Shown: one piece after another, positions 1-10,300 of the stretch
Layout: each line of letters begins with the position of its first letter
Numbering within the stretch: position 1 is the first letter of the stretch
Source of the DNA: Aradus depressus
Taxonomy: Eukaryota > Arthropoda > Insecta > Hemiptera > Aradidae
Assembly (NCBI GenBank): GCA_963662175.1
Contig: OY759221.1
Location: forward strand, 35,524,045 to 35,588,044
Length of the DNA: 64,000 nucleotides
Reading direction: 5' to 3'
The notes under the pieces: generated by a model
Database searches by the model: none
Told to the model about the DNA's origin: nothing
What the model saw: only the letters and a program-made list of their open reading frames with translations
Program-made: the position numbers and the translations under genes

Positions 1-34
1 AATATGTATACTTGTATGTGTGTATATAAAAGTA

Positions 35-338
35 GGTTAGGTTAGGTTTTATGACTCATGCCCGGGCTTTAACTACGAGGTCATATCGCCTACTACCAGA
101 GCGCTCTTTCGTCACTCTGGTGGACATGAGCCCGACTCTACTGTGGGAGTCCTAAATTTTGCCTACCCTAAATTTTTATTCATCTAGGGTAGGGGTCTTT
201 AACGAGTACCTGACATCGTACAGGCTCGGGACCATCGCTTAACGTCCCATCCGAAGGACGGCGTGCTTAAGTTTATTTCACCTCCCAGATAAAATAAACT
301 AAGGGCCTCGGTCGGGCTACGAACCCACGACCTTGAGC
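35..338 (-). mobile_element. tRNA-derived SINE (family S1), 5'-truncated copy with target-site duplication
   Basis: Family S1 is the commonest repeat here. A full copy (about 350 bp) has a tRNA-like head with A box (TAGCTCAGTGG) and B box (GGTTCGAACCC), an AT-rich perfect hairpin, a body with a CCAGAG/CTCTGG hairpin, and a tail of two or three CCTAA units. Here the tail faces the left edge and the head is cut inside the tRNA part. The 12-bp direct repeat tatataaaagta lies at 23-34 and 339-350, so the 5' truncation arose during insertion by target-primed reverse transcription. Confidence 0.9.
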
Positions 339-350
339 TATATAAAAGTA

Positions 351-602
351 TATACTCTTTCTGTTTTGCATTTCCCTTGGCTGTATGTATACAAGTAAAT
401 GTGCGCATTTATTATTATTATTTATTATAATATTTAGAAATTTATTTAGCTGTAATATTCTTACTTTATTATTATATCGGATGTATATTCAAATTGTACC
501 TCAACTCTCTAGAATAAGCCTTAATAGGCTTCAATATAGTAATAAATAAATAAAATATATGTAAATATTAATTATCAAATATTAACAAATATTTGTTAAG
601 TC
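351..602. other. AT-rich stretch, nothing recognised
   Basis: Low-complexity AT-rich sequence with TTA/TAA microsatellite tracts. No ORF or repeat family was recognised. Confidence 0.5.
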
Positions 603-640
603 GTGGCTGAAGATGGTAGCAGTACCGAAAGTACTCCCAT
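603..640 (+). ncRNA. hammerhead-ribozyme-like motif (copy 1)
   Basis: The core reads in type I order: stem I strand GTGG (603-606), CTGAAGA (607-613, matches CUGANGA), stem II GGTA/TACC with a 4-nt loop (615-626), GAAA (627-630), tiny stem III AGTACT (630-635), cleavage C at 636, stem I return CCAT (637-640). One extra T at 614 sits between CTGAAGA and stem II, unlike the textbook core. Such minimal hammerheads are known from Penelope-like elements. No Penelope reverse transcriptase is seen here, and activity is not shown by sequence. Confidence 0.5.
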
Positions 641-754
641 ATTATATATATTTTGTGAAATAAACAACTTTTTTTTTTAAACATACGTTTTTCTTTATTT
701 TTTATCAAGTGTTTCACAATATCTATTACTTCTTTGACCCCTTCTCTACTTCTT

Positions 755-800
755 CACTAACTGACGATGGCAAATTGCCGAAACTAGTTGTGGTATGAAT
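755..800 (+). ncRNA. hammerhead-like core, degenerate
   Basis: CTGACGA (761-767), a GGC/GCC stem and GAAA (780-783) occur in hammerhead order, followed by ACTAGT. The expected cleavage triplet reads GTG, which is not a permitted NUH, so this copy is probably dead. Confidence 0.35.
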
Positions 801-1630
801 AAAAAATATATTGTTAGACTGATACCTCCGTATTACTTATTTAACTAAAGTACCTAATGCTTATGAAAAGTATGAGACCCTCCCTCCCCTCCCGGAAAAT
901 TATAATCTAGCGTAACCGGCGGAAAAGAGTTGATCCTCAAAAATCACAACTCCTAACCTGGGTATGAATGGAAAGTAATAATTATAATATTCATTAAAAT
1001 AAATAAAACATTCTCCAAAGTAACGATGATGTATCCTTATATTTTTATAGGTAAATTATCTATAAAAAATGTTCTCAAATATAATGTTTTAAAAAAACTG
1101 TTCTTTCATTGATTATAAAATTTTCTTTTGATCTAATAGAAACCACTTTTTTAAAGAGAATTTCTTGGTTAATCTTAATTAGAAAAATTAAAAGGGCGAA
1201 GCCTATGCAAGTCTCATCATACTCTAAAGATAATTTTGTGATGAAAGGGCAGTAAGAGTAAACACTCAGAATAAAGACATCATTTTGAAAGTGGAAATTG
1301 GTTTTCCTTTTGCCATGGCCAACGAGAAAAAAATTATTAACACTGGCACTTGAAGGTGCCTTGACTATTTCTCTCATCAGGATATCGTCGGCCTAAATAC
1401 CTCGTAAGTGACATTTTTCCGAAAATCGTTTTTTTTTCACAAAAAAAAAAGAAAAAAACTCCATTGATCTATTAAAACGAAAAAACCATGAAATACGGTT
1501 TGAAGAACCGTACCTTGCAAGAGAAATAGGAACGACTTCTGGTTAAACCTCGTAACTCCATTAAATACGTTAATTCTTTACTTGGATTTGCAAACTAGCT
1601 TATAAACAATTCATAGCATGTCTGTACAGA
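801..1630. other. unannotated AT-rich sequence
   Basis: No credible coding region. The 100-codon frame at 1075-1377 on the minus strand has no recognisable domain and an AT-driven composition. Homopolymer A/T runs lie at 1428-1456. Confidence 0.45.
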
Positions 1631-1634
1631 ATCG

Positions 1635-1975
1635 GAAGGTAGGGCATATGTAAAGTGGGAAAATGAGGAGTAGGGGTGAGAAAAGTGCTTGGGGGTTTGA
1701 AAAGTGATTGGGGGAAAGGGATGAGAATAAGTAAAACGAGGGAACGAAGGGTGGGGGTTCAAAAAGTGGTTGAGAGAACGAAGGGTGGGGGTGAGAAAAG
1801 TGGGGGAACGAGGAGTAGGGATGAGTAAAATGGTGAGGGTCGAGGGGTGGGGGTTTGAAAAGTGATTGGGGCAGAAGGGATGACGCTGAGTAAAACGAGG
1901 GTGAGGGTTTAAAAAGTGCTTAAGAGAACGAGGGGTGTGGGTGAGTATAGTGGGGAACAAGGGGTGAGAGTCTTC
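1635..1975 (+). repeat. G-rich irregular minisatellite
   Basis: Irregular repeats of modules such as GGGTGGGGGTT, GAAAAGTG and AACGAGGG give a strongly purine-skewed strand. The reverse-complement array lies at 2085-2190, so the two can form one large hairpin. Confidence 0.75.
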
Positions 1976-2084
1976 CCATTACCTGCCCTAAGGCATTTTT
2001 TGTTGTTTTCGCAGGCGCCGGCAAGACGAGCTACACTACTATCATCTGAAGAACTATTATATAATAATGTCTGCGTCCCTCGCT

Positions 2085-2190
2085 TTAGTACATACCACCA
2101 CTTGTTCCCAACCACTTTTCAAACCCATATCCCTCGTCCCCAACCACTTTTCAAACCCCCACCCTTTCTTCCCTCGTTTTACTCATATTT
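2085..2190 (-). repeat. C-rich counterpart of the G-rich minisatellite
   Basis: Modules such as CCCTCGTCCCCAACC and ACTTTTCAAACCC are reverse complements of units in 1635-1975. About 110 bp of spacer separates the arms. Confidence 0.75.
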
Positions 2191-2408
2191 CCAAGTATTT
2201 ATTTATTAATTTATAATTATTTTTTAGTAGTATACTTAATTCTAATCCATGTGGGTCAGACTCTAAGAGCTAATATCTGCTTAAGAATATAAATTATAAG
2301 CTATCTAAATGTAAACGTTTTCCTGACGTATCCTATTATCATGTCATGGTAAAATAACCAATTATATACTATACATACTAAGTATAATTTAAAAAATATA
2401 TACTCAAA

Positions 2409-2627
2409 GTGGGCGCCGGTGGTATGCGTGCTTGCTTACTGGGAGGTAGAAAAAACTTATTCATGCCGTCTTTCAGATGGGGCGTTAAGTGATAGTCCCA
2501 AGTCTGTACGATGTCAGGTACTCGTTAAAGACCTAGGTGAATAAAAATTTAGGGTAGACAAAATTTAAGAGTCTCTTAGGATGTATGTCCGCCAGACTGA
2601 CAAAATAGCGCTCTGGTAGTAGGCCAT
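2409..2627 (+). mobile_element. SINE S1, degenerate copy
   Basis: Matches the S1 head (GGGCGCCGGTGGTATGCG), the GATGTCAGGTACTCGTTAAAG body and GCGCTCTGGTAGTAGG near the 3' end. The B box and AT hairpin are lost in an internal deletion. Confidence 0.8.
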
Positions 2628-3032
2628 TGGGGAGGTTTAACGGTTTTTCACTCACAAGAGAAAATGTTAACATCAGTTTCCTCCTCCTGGCTTTAGCTTG
2701 GGTTCTTCTCTCCCGGCGCACAATTTCATCAACTATGTGGAAGCCGGCTCAAGTTTGTTCAGGTGAAACTTTCCCCAACTTATTTTTGCATTTTTTGATG
2801 ACCACCCTCTCAAGGACATCCAAGAATCTACCATTCTATGAAGCAGCATAGAGTTGTTCTTCGCAAACGTATACCCGTGTTGGTGGAGGTGATATTCCGA
2901 CCCGATGTCACATAGTTGATGATATAGTGCGATACAAAGTTTAGGGGAAGAATTTGAATTCGATGCTGAGTTTCGAAATTCATGTTTCCCCCCTGATTCT
3001 AAAAATGAAAACAAAATGTCTTATCAGCTTTT
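2628..3032. other. unannotated
   Basis: Short open frames on both strands only (for example 2733-3014 minus), with no recognisable domain. I see no repeat family. Confidence 0.4.
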
Positions 3033-3420
3033 GTATATGTCTATGAACACGATAACTCCCTGTAGAATTAATGTATTTATATGAAATTTTATATGTATAT
3101 CTAGAATCATATAACGACAATATCTATTGATTTTCAGCCAAATCTGCCAAAGGGAAGAGGGAGATTAGGGAGGAGGCTTAAATGGAAATTTCATATGTAA
3201 ATTCAAAACCCCATAAAAACACCTCATAATTTTCAGATTAATCGGCCGAAAGGAGGGGGGAATCAGTGGAGGTGCTCAATTCAAAAACTCCCATAACTTA
3301 TAATGTAATGAATATATCGACATGAAATTCTATATCTCATTTCAAAACACCATAACGACAGCAACTATTAATTGCCGAAGTGAAGATGGGGACCAAAAGA
3401 GGAAGTCTCGACACAATAAC
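3033..3420 (+). repeat. composite repeat, B units
   Basis: Block B is a roughly 140-bp decayed tandem unit that recurs over the window. Its landmarks are AAAACCCCATAAGGACGAC, TTAATTTTCAGCCGAATCGG, CCGAAGGGAA, GGGGCTCAACTCAAAAA, AATAACTGCCGATGTAATG and TATCGACACAAAATTTCAT. Two to three units are readable here. Confidence 0.75.
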
Positions 3421-4590
3421 TTTGTGTGCAATACATTCTGCTGTTTGCAAAAACTGAGCTGAGTCATAAATAACATAAAAAACTCAGTTAATGTTTTAAT
3501 AATTATCAGTAACTTCTCACCTTGTATGTTCTTTATGAATATATTAATACTTTAAATAGATTTCAATTGAATTCAATGGATTTTTTCTAGCCTTTTTGTA
3601 GACAACAGTTGTGAATATTTTTATCAAAAAAAAGTCAAAGTTTGTACGTTAGAACACTGAAAAAAACGGCTCAAAAAAAGTGTTCTTCGATGGTAAACCG
3701 AAAAGGGTTTCGCCCGGATTTTTATATTTAAAATCGAAAAATTCTATTTTGCGCGAGAATTTTGTCTCAATTGATTTCAATTAGGGATTTTGTTTTTCAG
3801 GTGATTATTCCTCCATGGTATGTTGGATTTCAGATTTTTTTAGTAGTAAACCATCGTCACCGTGTCCACTACCATCGTGGCAAATTTCAATGTGATCGGT
3901 AAAGGGGTTTAGGAGGAGTACGAGTACAACGAAATACATGAGTCGCCTAAGAAAGAGCTTCGTAAACTCAGCTCAATAACTGCTGATGTAACAAATGCAC
4001 GACAACGACTCTGAGGATTAAGAATTATATGTCATTCATGCATAGATTTTTACCCGATTCGGTCGCTTAGTGAAGTTGGGAGAGCAAACCATTAATTTAT
4101 TAATTTGTTATGATGAAGTACATTGCAGGTGATTCAATTTAGCTTTTACAAATTTCATTCCTTTATTTGTCATGATGACCATTTTTGTGATCAATATTTC
4201 CTGTAAAAGTCATCCACAAAAAAATATATTTTATTAAATGATGAATACAAAAAATACTCTAATTAAAATCCTTCATTTTGTTTTTGAATAAATAATGACA
4301 TTCATTTCATATTCAATTAGCCATTTCCTCGCTCTTCATCACAGATTTTATTGTTAATTAAAAAACATTCAATTGATGTGTTAATAGTTAACGTTTTGTG
4401 GTCAAGTGTTTACCCACTTCGTTAAAATCAACTGTTGCTCATTGTCCTTCCTTCAACGTAGTTATGAAAGCAAACAATGAGAGACTCACAATATAACAAA
4501 CATTGACTTTATTTTAGTTTAAATGTCATTGTTCATTGTCCACTGCTTTGTGTAGAAGACAATATTTTACCTATGAAAATTATTAGGTAA
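3421..4590. other. unannotated AT-rich sequence
   Basis: No ORF of note. A block D remnant (GAAGTACATTGCAGGTGATTC) lies near 4113-4135. The rest was not recognised. Confidence 0.4.
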
Positions 4591-4737
4591 TGGTTTTTGT
4601 ACTTCCCCACAATTAATCAATTAAAGTTTCGCTCCCCCTCCAAAAACAGTCGGTCGTTTGCGCTAATATTTAATATTTAACTTACGTAGGGGCGATGATT
4701 TTTTACAGCATTTGTTCCAGAGCTGTCTTTTTTTTTT

Positions 4738-4800
4738 TTTTTTCTGACAATATTTCGGGACTCTCCCACGACCCTTTTCTGGTCACCTCTGGAAAAAAGT
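4738..4800 (-). repeat. single arm of the hammerhead-like palindrome family
   Basis: Reads GTCCCGAAATATTGTC on the minus strand after a CCAGAAAAGGG block, as in the arms at 5672-5799. Confidence 0.5.
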
Positions 4801-5044
4801 CCGGAAAAAATTAATATTTTGTTATCACAGAGAAGTTTAAGTTACATAGGGGCTTCTAAATCCTCACACTAAATTAAATTTTGAGTCGATATATTCATTA
4901 CATCGACAGTTATAATGATTTTTGTATTGAGCCCCCTACCCTGAATCGCCCTTCTCTACTGCCGATATCGCTGAAGTTTAACAGGCAATGTCCTCATTGG
5001 GTTGTTTTTAAATATGAAATTTCTTGTCGACATGTGATAATTCA

Positions 5045-5431
5045 TTATAGAATAGAATAGTTTTTATTTGTCGGCGTCAAATGTTCTAGATTTTTTACTC
5101 CGTACCGTGATTAGATTATTTGATGAGGCGACTTGTCTTCATTGAGCATAGGACGGCTTCGATAGACGAGTTGTCGTCCCCGAGCATCTCATGTAGGTTT
5201 CTTGTTCGCAAGCCTTTAGTATTTCCTCATATCCAGGGTGTGGCTTACTGTGAGAGGCCAGGCACTTGCCACAGCCCGGGGCCGTCGCCCTGTTGATGAG
5301 GTGGCCATGGGTTAGACGAGTATGGCCTACACGGAGCCGCATCAGACATACCTCCTGTCTATTCTGCCTTTCGGAGCTTTGCCATTTATCTATATTTGTT
5401 TTGATGGACCTAAGTTTATTTACATTCGTTA
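5045..5431 (-). pseudogene. LINE 3' end (RNase-H-bearing non-LTR type), C-terminal ORF2 remnant
   Basis: The minus-strand frame from about 5431 to 5139 reads like the tail of insect I/R1/Loa-type ORF2 proteins. It has a leucine/arginine-rich stretch, then RLRVGHTRLTHGHLI, then a GCGKC zinc-knuckle-like CxxC. That motif is characteristic of the region after RNase H. The frame continues past 5431 into block B sequence, so only the part below 5431 is LINE. The 3' tail is a short attctattcta-like repeat at about 5045-5065. The element is 5'-truncated, with no reverse transcriptase domain, and is non-functional. Confidence 0.7.
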
Positions 5432-5671
5432 TATCGACAATCGATATGTTTTTTGAGTTGAGCATCCCTCTGATCCCCCTTCTCTTCTGCCGATTCCGCT
5501 GAAAATAAGTGCCGTCCTTGCGGGGTTTTGTATTCACATAAGAAATTTTGTTTTAATACATACATTACAACGGCAGTTATTAGAATTTTTGAGTTAAGCT
5601 CCTAATGTGTTTCTTAATCTTCTCAGGGATGTTCTACTGTTGGTTGTTTCCGGCATTTCTTCCTGAGATGT

Positions 5672-5799
5672 CTTCTTAATTTTTTGGACAATATTTCGGG
5701 ACACTCTCACGTCCCTTCTTCTGGTCACTATGAACCGTTCATAGTGACCGGAAGAAGGGACATGTAAGTGTGCCGAAATATTGTCCAAAAAATTAAGAA
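5672..5799. repeat. near-perfect palindrome with hammerhead-like arms
   Basis: Two arms of about 63 bp face each other around GAACCGTTC (near 5735). Each arm read outward carries (C)AGAAGAAGGGAC, a GGGAC/GTCCC-type stem, then CCGAAATATTGTC. This resembles a hammerhead core (CUGANGA, stem II, GAAA, GUC), but position 4 of the core is A or G instead of U. Confidence 0.8.
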
Positions 5800-6005
5800 G
5801 ACACCTCTGGAAGTTAAGCTCCTAATCACTTCTCCACTCTTGGGTCAATTTGGCTGAAAATGAATAAATGTCGTCGTTAGAGGGTTCTGTGTTCACATTT
5901 TAAAAAACCGTATTGATACATTCATTTTATCCGGAGTATCGTTATCGAAACATGAAATTCCATTGAAAACTCCGCATTGATTTTTCGTCCGATTATGTAG
6001 AATAG

Positions 6006-6288
6006 ATTTTTTCTTACCGAGTAAAACGTTGAACTGTTCTTGAGGATTAAAAAGCTTCAAAAAGAGGTTGATGTTTAAAGACAGATGTATTGAAAGTTTT
6101 AGGGATGTAAAGCCATTGTTTTTTTTTTTCTTTTCCCCTAAGTCTGTAGGAAGGAAAGTGGGTACTCAGGGGGAGGTCCGTGGAGGAAGGGTTGAATAAA
6201 TACATGGGTTCTGAGGAAGCGGTGGCCTTAGTGGCTCTTCTTAGACCTGATTTTATCTTTTATTCAGGTGAAAGGGGTTTCTTGTTTT
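6006..6288. other. unannotated
   Basis: Nothing recognised apart from a T-run at 6119-6130. Confidence 0.35.
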
Positions 6289-6475
6289 CATCTGCCCAGA
6301 TCTTGGAGGGGAATATTGCACATGTAGTTAACTTTTCAAACAGAACCACAACCACTGGGTATCATACTTAGTTAGACAGGAATATTTTATAGCGGTGGAG
6401 TCGTTTTATCGCCAGGATAAGGTAGGAAAATAGGGGTGCTTTTTAGGGGATCAGAATTTACGGGAAACCATTTAT
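6289..6475 (+). repeat. direct repeat, copy 1
   Basis: Shares GAATATTTTATAGCGG, TTTTATCGCCAGG and ATAGGGGTGCTTTT in order with 7249-7410, about 960 bp downstream. No coding potential is seen. Confidence 0.75.
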
Positions 6476-6515
6476 TTAGTTTTACTTTCTTAAACTTTAG
6501 TGTTATAAATGTGCA

Positions 6516-6600
6516 GAGGGCGCCGGTAGCTCAGAGATACTGCTTGCTTACTGAGCTCAAGATCGAGGGTTCGAAAAACCGAAAGACCCATAGGAAACCT
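6516..6600 (+). mobile_element. SINE S1 head fragment
   Basis: Starts GAGGGCGCCGGTAGCTCAG and keeps the B-box region (GAGGGTTCGAAAAACC). It loses similarity after the tRNA part. Confidence 0.75.
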
Positions 6601-6815
6601 TAACGAAGTTAAACGGTGGTCCAGAGGCCTTCAGCTGTCTTTATTAAAAACAAAAATATAATTACACACTATTTACTAATTTTTTTTTTTTTCTTTTTTT
6701 TTTTTACAGTCACTATTTACTAATAAACATATAAAAAACTAAGTGAACTAATACTATTATTGTTATGTCTAAAAATATTAAGAATTAGTTAAATAAGATC
6801 AAAAGTATAGTTAGT

Positions 6816-6996
6816 TACCTACTACCAGTTTGTCTACCTTGGTTTATTTACCTAGGCTTGGGGTCATTAACGAGTAACTGACATCGTACAGCCTCGGGCC
6901 ATCGCTTAAAGTCCCATTTGAAGGACGGTGTGCTCCTTTAACCTAAGGGGCTCAGTCGGATTTTGAAGCTGTGACCTTGGGCTCAGAAAGCAAACA
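6816..6996 (-). mobile_element. SINE S1, old degenerate copy
   Basis: Plus-strand landmarks CCTACTACCAG, TAACTGACATCGTACAG and CCCATTTGAAGGACGG match the S1 body in reverse, with many substitutions. Confidence 0.7.
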
Positions 6997-7248
6997 AGAT
7001 TGCAGGCTCGATACTCGCCCATGGTCGGCATATATTTATAACATAATCTAAACTATTTTCAGTAAACGTTGTAGAAAAAACTAAAGACACATAGGTTTGC
7101 GGGATAAATGCCGATAAACATCTGAAAATGTAGTTTTTAAACCCATTTTCTTAGACGTTTACTTAATTAATGCAAAAACGGTTAGTCCCATTGAAAAATT
7201 TGATCTTATCAAACATGGTCCTTATTAAATTTTCAATCGCATCGTTTT

Positions 7249-7410
7249 CATCTGTTCACAACTTGGAAAGGGATATTGCTCATATATTTAACTTTTCAAA
7301 CAGGACTATCATACTTCGTTAGCCAGGAATATTTTATAGCGGAGCCATTTTATCGCCAGGTTAAAGAAAGTAAATAGGGGTGCTTTTAGGTGATCAGAAT
7401 TTACCATTTT
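7249..7410 (+). repeat. direct repeat, copy 2
   Basis: Partner of 6289-6475. The interval between holds two S1 fragments in opposite orientations, so the pair predates or flanks those insertions. Confidence 0.75.
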
Positions 7411-7512
7411 TTTACTTTTACTTTCCTATGCCTTCAGTATAGAAAGTATTATAGTCGTGCAAAAATTCATGATCGAATATTCAATGAAATTTTAGATTTT
7501 TAAGATAATATT

Positions 7513-7695
7513 TGGGCCGTGCGGGCTAGAGTGTAGGGCTTTGGTCGCATGGTCTCACTATGGTTTGCGGGTTCGAATCCCGTCCGGGAGTAAGTTTTAT
7601 TTCGTAGATAAAACTCCCTCCCGGGGCCATGGATGTCGTAAATAACTAGATAATAACACATTGACATGGCTAATATGCACCGTACATAAAACCAA
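7513..7695 (+). mobile_element. second tRNA-derived SINE (family S2)
   Basis: A tRNA-like head (GTGCGGGCTAGAGTGTAGG, then the consensus B box GGTTCGAATCC at 7570-7580) is followed by a perfect 8-bp hairpin AGTTTTAT/ATAAAACT at 7593-7615 and ends in an A-rich tract near 7690. The layout parallels S1 with a different sequence. The parent tRNA was not identified. Confidence 0.65.
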
Positions 7696-7897
7696 AAAAA
7701 AATATATATATTATTTTACATATGTAAATTTATTCTGCTTATATTTTATTTTTTGACAAAATTTCATTTGGACGTTTGTCGCATTTATATTTACATATAT
7801 AACACTACAACGTGAAGTTCATGTGATGGGCTGGTTCAGTAGGTGGAATCTCGGAATAAACACTGCTAAAACCAATGGACAAAGTTTCCATTCTTCA

Positions 7898-8048
7898 AAT
7901 ATTGTCTATTCCACTAAAGATATTTAAAAAAATAAAACTATCGGTTTCGGCCTATGAACTAGGTTCATAACTAGACCTGACGATGCTGTGAGGCCGAAAC
8001 CGGTAGTTTTATTTTTATAACTATCTTTAGTGGAATAGACAATATTTC
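7898..8048. repeat. long inverted repeat with hammerhead-like core
   Basis: The left arm (7898-7950) and right arm (7992-8048) share AATATTGTCTATTCCACTAA, an interrupted AAAATAAAACTA tract and GGTTTCGGCC. At the right arm start, CTGACGA (7977-7983), a short stem, GAAAC and GTT (8006-8008) lie in hammerhead order. Stem I is not convincing. Confidence 0.7.
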
Positions 8049-8125
8049 AAAAAATAAGTTTGTTTTATTTATTTATTACAAATTCCACAATATGTCCGCG
8101 TTCCTCAACTTAGAAGACTTCAAAC
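8045..8125 (-). repeat. dispersed repeat shared with 23485-23570
   Basis: The plus sequence here (AAGTTTGTTTTATTTATTTA, then TCCGCGTTCCTCAACTTAGA) is the reverse complement of 23485-23570. It looks like the end of a dispersed element. Confidence 0.6.
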
Positions 8126-8356
8126 TTTATACACTCAAATCAACAATGACGACATACCCTGGACACCTACAGCTGTGACAATCAAGTTCTTAAGTGTACA
8201 TTTCGACACTAGACTGACTAGTCACAAACATGCACCCGACTATCATAACTGTACCCCCTGCTGAACAACAAGTCTTGTTACGACCACTCATCGCCTATGC
8301 ATCACCCATTTGACAAGTACAAGCAATACTTATCTAGACAATCTTCCAAAGGTAGG

Positions 8357-8538
8357 AAAAAGAAGGTCCGTTTAGCAGTGAGTCTTGGTTTGTCCGGATT
8401 CAGCAGACCCAGAGGGAAGTGGACATCCCGGACATCGAGGCCATCGTCGCCAAGCTGATGAGAGACTACCAGGACTCGTCAGGATGCTTGGAGCCTAGTA
8501 CTACAAGCTGGGAGAACCAACATCTGGCAGGAGGCTGA
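8357..8538 (+). pseudogene. possible terminal exon or retrocopy fragment, unrecognised
   Basis: An open frame runs from just after an in-frame TAG (a possible AG splice acceptor) to a TGA at about 8538. It is GC-richer than its surroundings and includes VDIPDIEAIVAKLMRDYQDS. An AATAAA signal follows near 8599 with a T/A-rich stretch behind it. It could be the last exon of a gene or a retrocopied 3' end. I do not recognise the protein. Confidence 0.25.
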
Positions 8539-8639
8539 ACCTGCTTCTTTGAGCCTGTTTCTTTAAGTTTTGTGTATAGCAATATATGTGCTGAATCAAT
8601 AAAGATAGATTTTTTTAAATATAGGTACATAAAAACAGT

Positions 8640-9070
8640 GAAATGCTAATACAGTAAAATGAACAATGTTTGTGTAAAATGAACGTGCTTCGTAAGCGCA
8701 CCCTATCCGCCATGATTGAAGATGATACCTCTACTATTCCTGTAAGGCCGGGAGCATTTTGCAATCACCAGGGGTCCAGGGGGGCGTAGTCTCCAGGCGA
8801 TGTACAATATATATTTATGTATATATATATTGTACTATATAAGATCTATATATCTTAGTGGAGGGGAGGTCTGGTATGTTTGAGACTGAGAGAGCCCTTA
8901 TCATGAGTTATAGGGCTAATTCCATGACAGGCAGGCCGGCATGGGTCCCAGATAGGCAAGCCCCCTTATCGCCTGATATTCTATAGCTGGATGAAATATG
9001 GCCGACTCTCCTCTGTCTCATTGTTCCTTCTAAAGAGGAATTTAACAGGTCCCCAAACCTTGGCACTAAT
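8640..9070. other. unannotated; contains a TA-rich hairpin
   Basis: ATATATATTTATGTATATAT near 8808 can fold on itself. No gene or named repeat was recognised. Confidence 0.4.
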
Positions 9071-9075
9071 AACAT

Positions 9076-9097
9076 CCCCCCCCCCCCCCCCCCCCCC
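9076..9097 (+). repeat. poly-C run (22 bp)
   Basis: Uninterrupted cytosines. The length may be affected by sequencing or assembly. Confidence 0.9.
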
Positions 9098-10260
9098 TCG
9101 AACCTTACCGACCCGACATGATCAACAGATTACCATGCTAGGCTAGCCAATGCCAAATTATCATCTGCCGTCCCTTAAGAGCACTGAATCCAAAGATTCA
9201 TGTTGTCCCTAATCGCCACGTTATCGTTAATTATCAATTTTTAGTTACTCGAGCGTCCATGATGCGACCTATGACTGTCTGCGCTCCGCTAATCAATCAT
9301 TTTTCATTTACTCTTTTACCCCGTTGGAGATGGATCCTGAAGAATTCGCCCAAACCAGCCTCCTCCACAGCGATCTGTATCGTGAGTTTCCGGTCACCAG
9401 TTCAATACATGAACGGACGCCCTTCTTCACCGTCCATTACTGCCGTTGTCTTCCTCGCTGCATCTGCCTACCCCCTCCCCAAATAAATAAATAAAGTTGT
9501 GTATATCTACCATGTAAATCCTCTAATTTTAACCAGTTCTACATTCACGGAATATATATATATATTTTTTTTTTTGCTTTCAGGTAAGTACCGAACGAAC
9601 GTCTTATCAATCCCCTAAGATATTGATTTCCTACGAAGTGAGGAGGTATGTGCTGAATCAATCCAAACTTAAATGTACAACATTGTTTTTTTTAATAAAA
9701 AAATATTCGTTTGAATTTCCTAGTTTCATTGTTCAAAAATATATAATCAAAAACATAGCTTTCATTTTAATTATTTTGGCAGAGTTTCTCCACAGATATA
9801 ATTCTTTAAAGTTTGACGAATCTAAATTTTAATCATTATTAAAATTATATAAATTATTACTATTATATTAATTTATTTATTTCTCGTTTTTTTTTTCTTT
9901 TATGTACTACATTAGGTTCATAATTATTCCAGCAGTACCTTCTATCTACACGATGTTGAAACACGACTAACGAGAGGCAACTTCCTAAACCCTGTATAAT
10001 ATTGACAAACAAAAAGGTAAAGCAGTATTTACGAGGTGGGCCTTATTATTAGTATTGATAAACAAGAAGATAACGGTGATGTTTGCGAGGCTAACCTTTG
10101 AACTTGACTAATTTTCCTCACGTTTTTAAATAAATCAATTATAAAAGTTGCAATACTGAGTTAATAAAGAAAAAAAAACCAAAGAAAACTGGGTTGAGCG
10201 TTAATTTTGAGCAGGAGTGTATAATTGGTATTGTTATTTTGTTCTTTTTCTCTTTGAGGA
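9098..10260. other. unannotated
   Basis: Short unsupported frames only (9259-9486 and 9623-9832 plus). Nothing was recognised. Confidence 0.4.
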
Positions 10261-10300
10261 TCCTGATGAAGGGACGTAAAAAAAGTTTCCGAAAAGGTAT
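10261..10300 (+). ncRNA. hammerhead-like core
   Basis: CTGATGA (10263-10269), a GGGAC...GTTTCC stem and GAAA (10291-10294) occur in hammerhead order. Stem III and the cleavage triplet are degraded. It is closest to the copy at 47384-47420. Confidence 0.35.

Larger units (their letters stand above)
4595..6005 (-). repeat. composite repeat D-B-C, interrupted by other elements
   Basis: Read on the minus strand this is block C (5930-6005), B units (5432-5600, 5810-5930, 4850-5035) and block D (4600-4690, with GTACTTCCCC on the plus strand). It is split by a LINE fragment (5045-5431) and hammerhead-like palindromic sequence (4730-4800, 5672-5799). The order matches copies near 12.7-13.7 and 31.4-32.4 kb. 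Confidence 0.6.

Noticed and set aside
35..49. True telomere or interstitial telomere array from TTAGG units
   Set aside because: Only two or three units are present and they form the tail of a SINE.
1595..1960. 121-aa proline/histidine/threonine repeat protein
   Set aside because: It is the translation of the G-rich minisatellite on the opposite strand.
5139..5537. Intact 132-aa host gene
   Set aside because: The first part lies in block B repeat and the rest is the C-terminal tail of a LINE ORF2.
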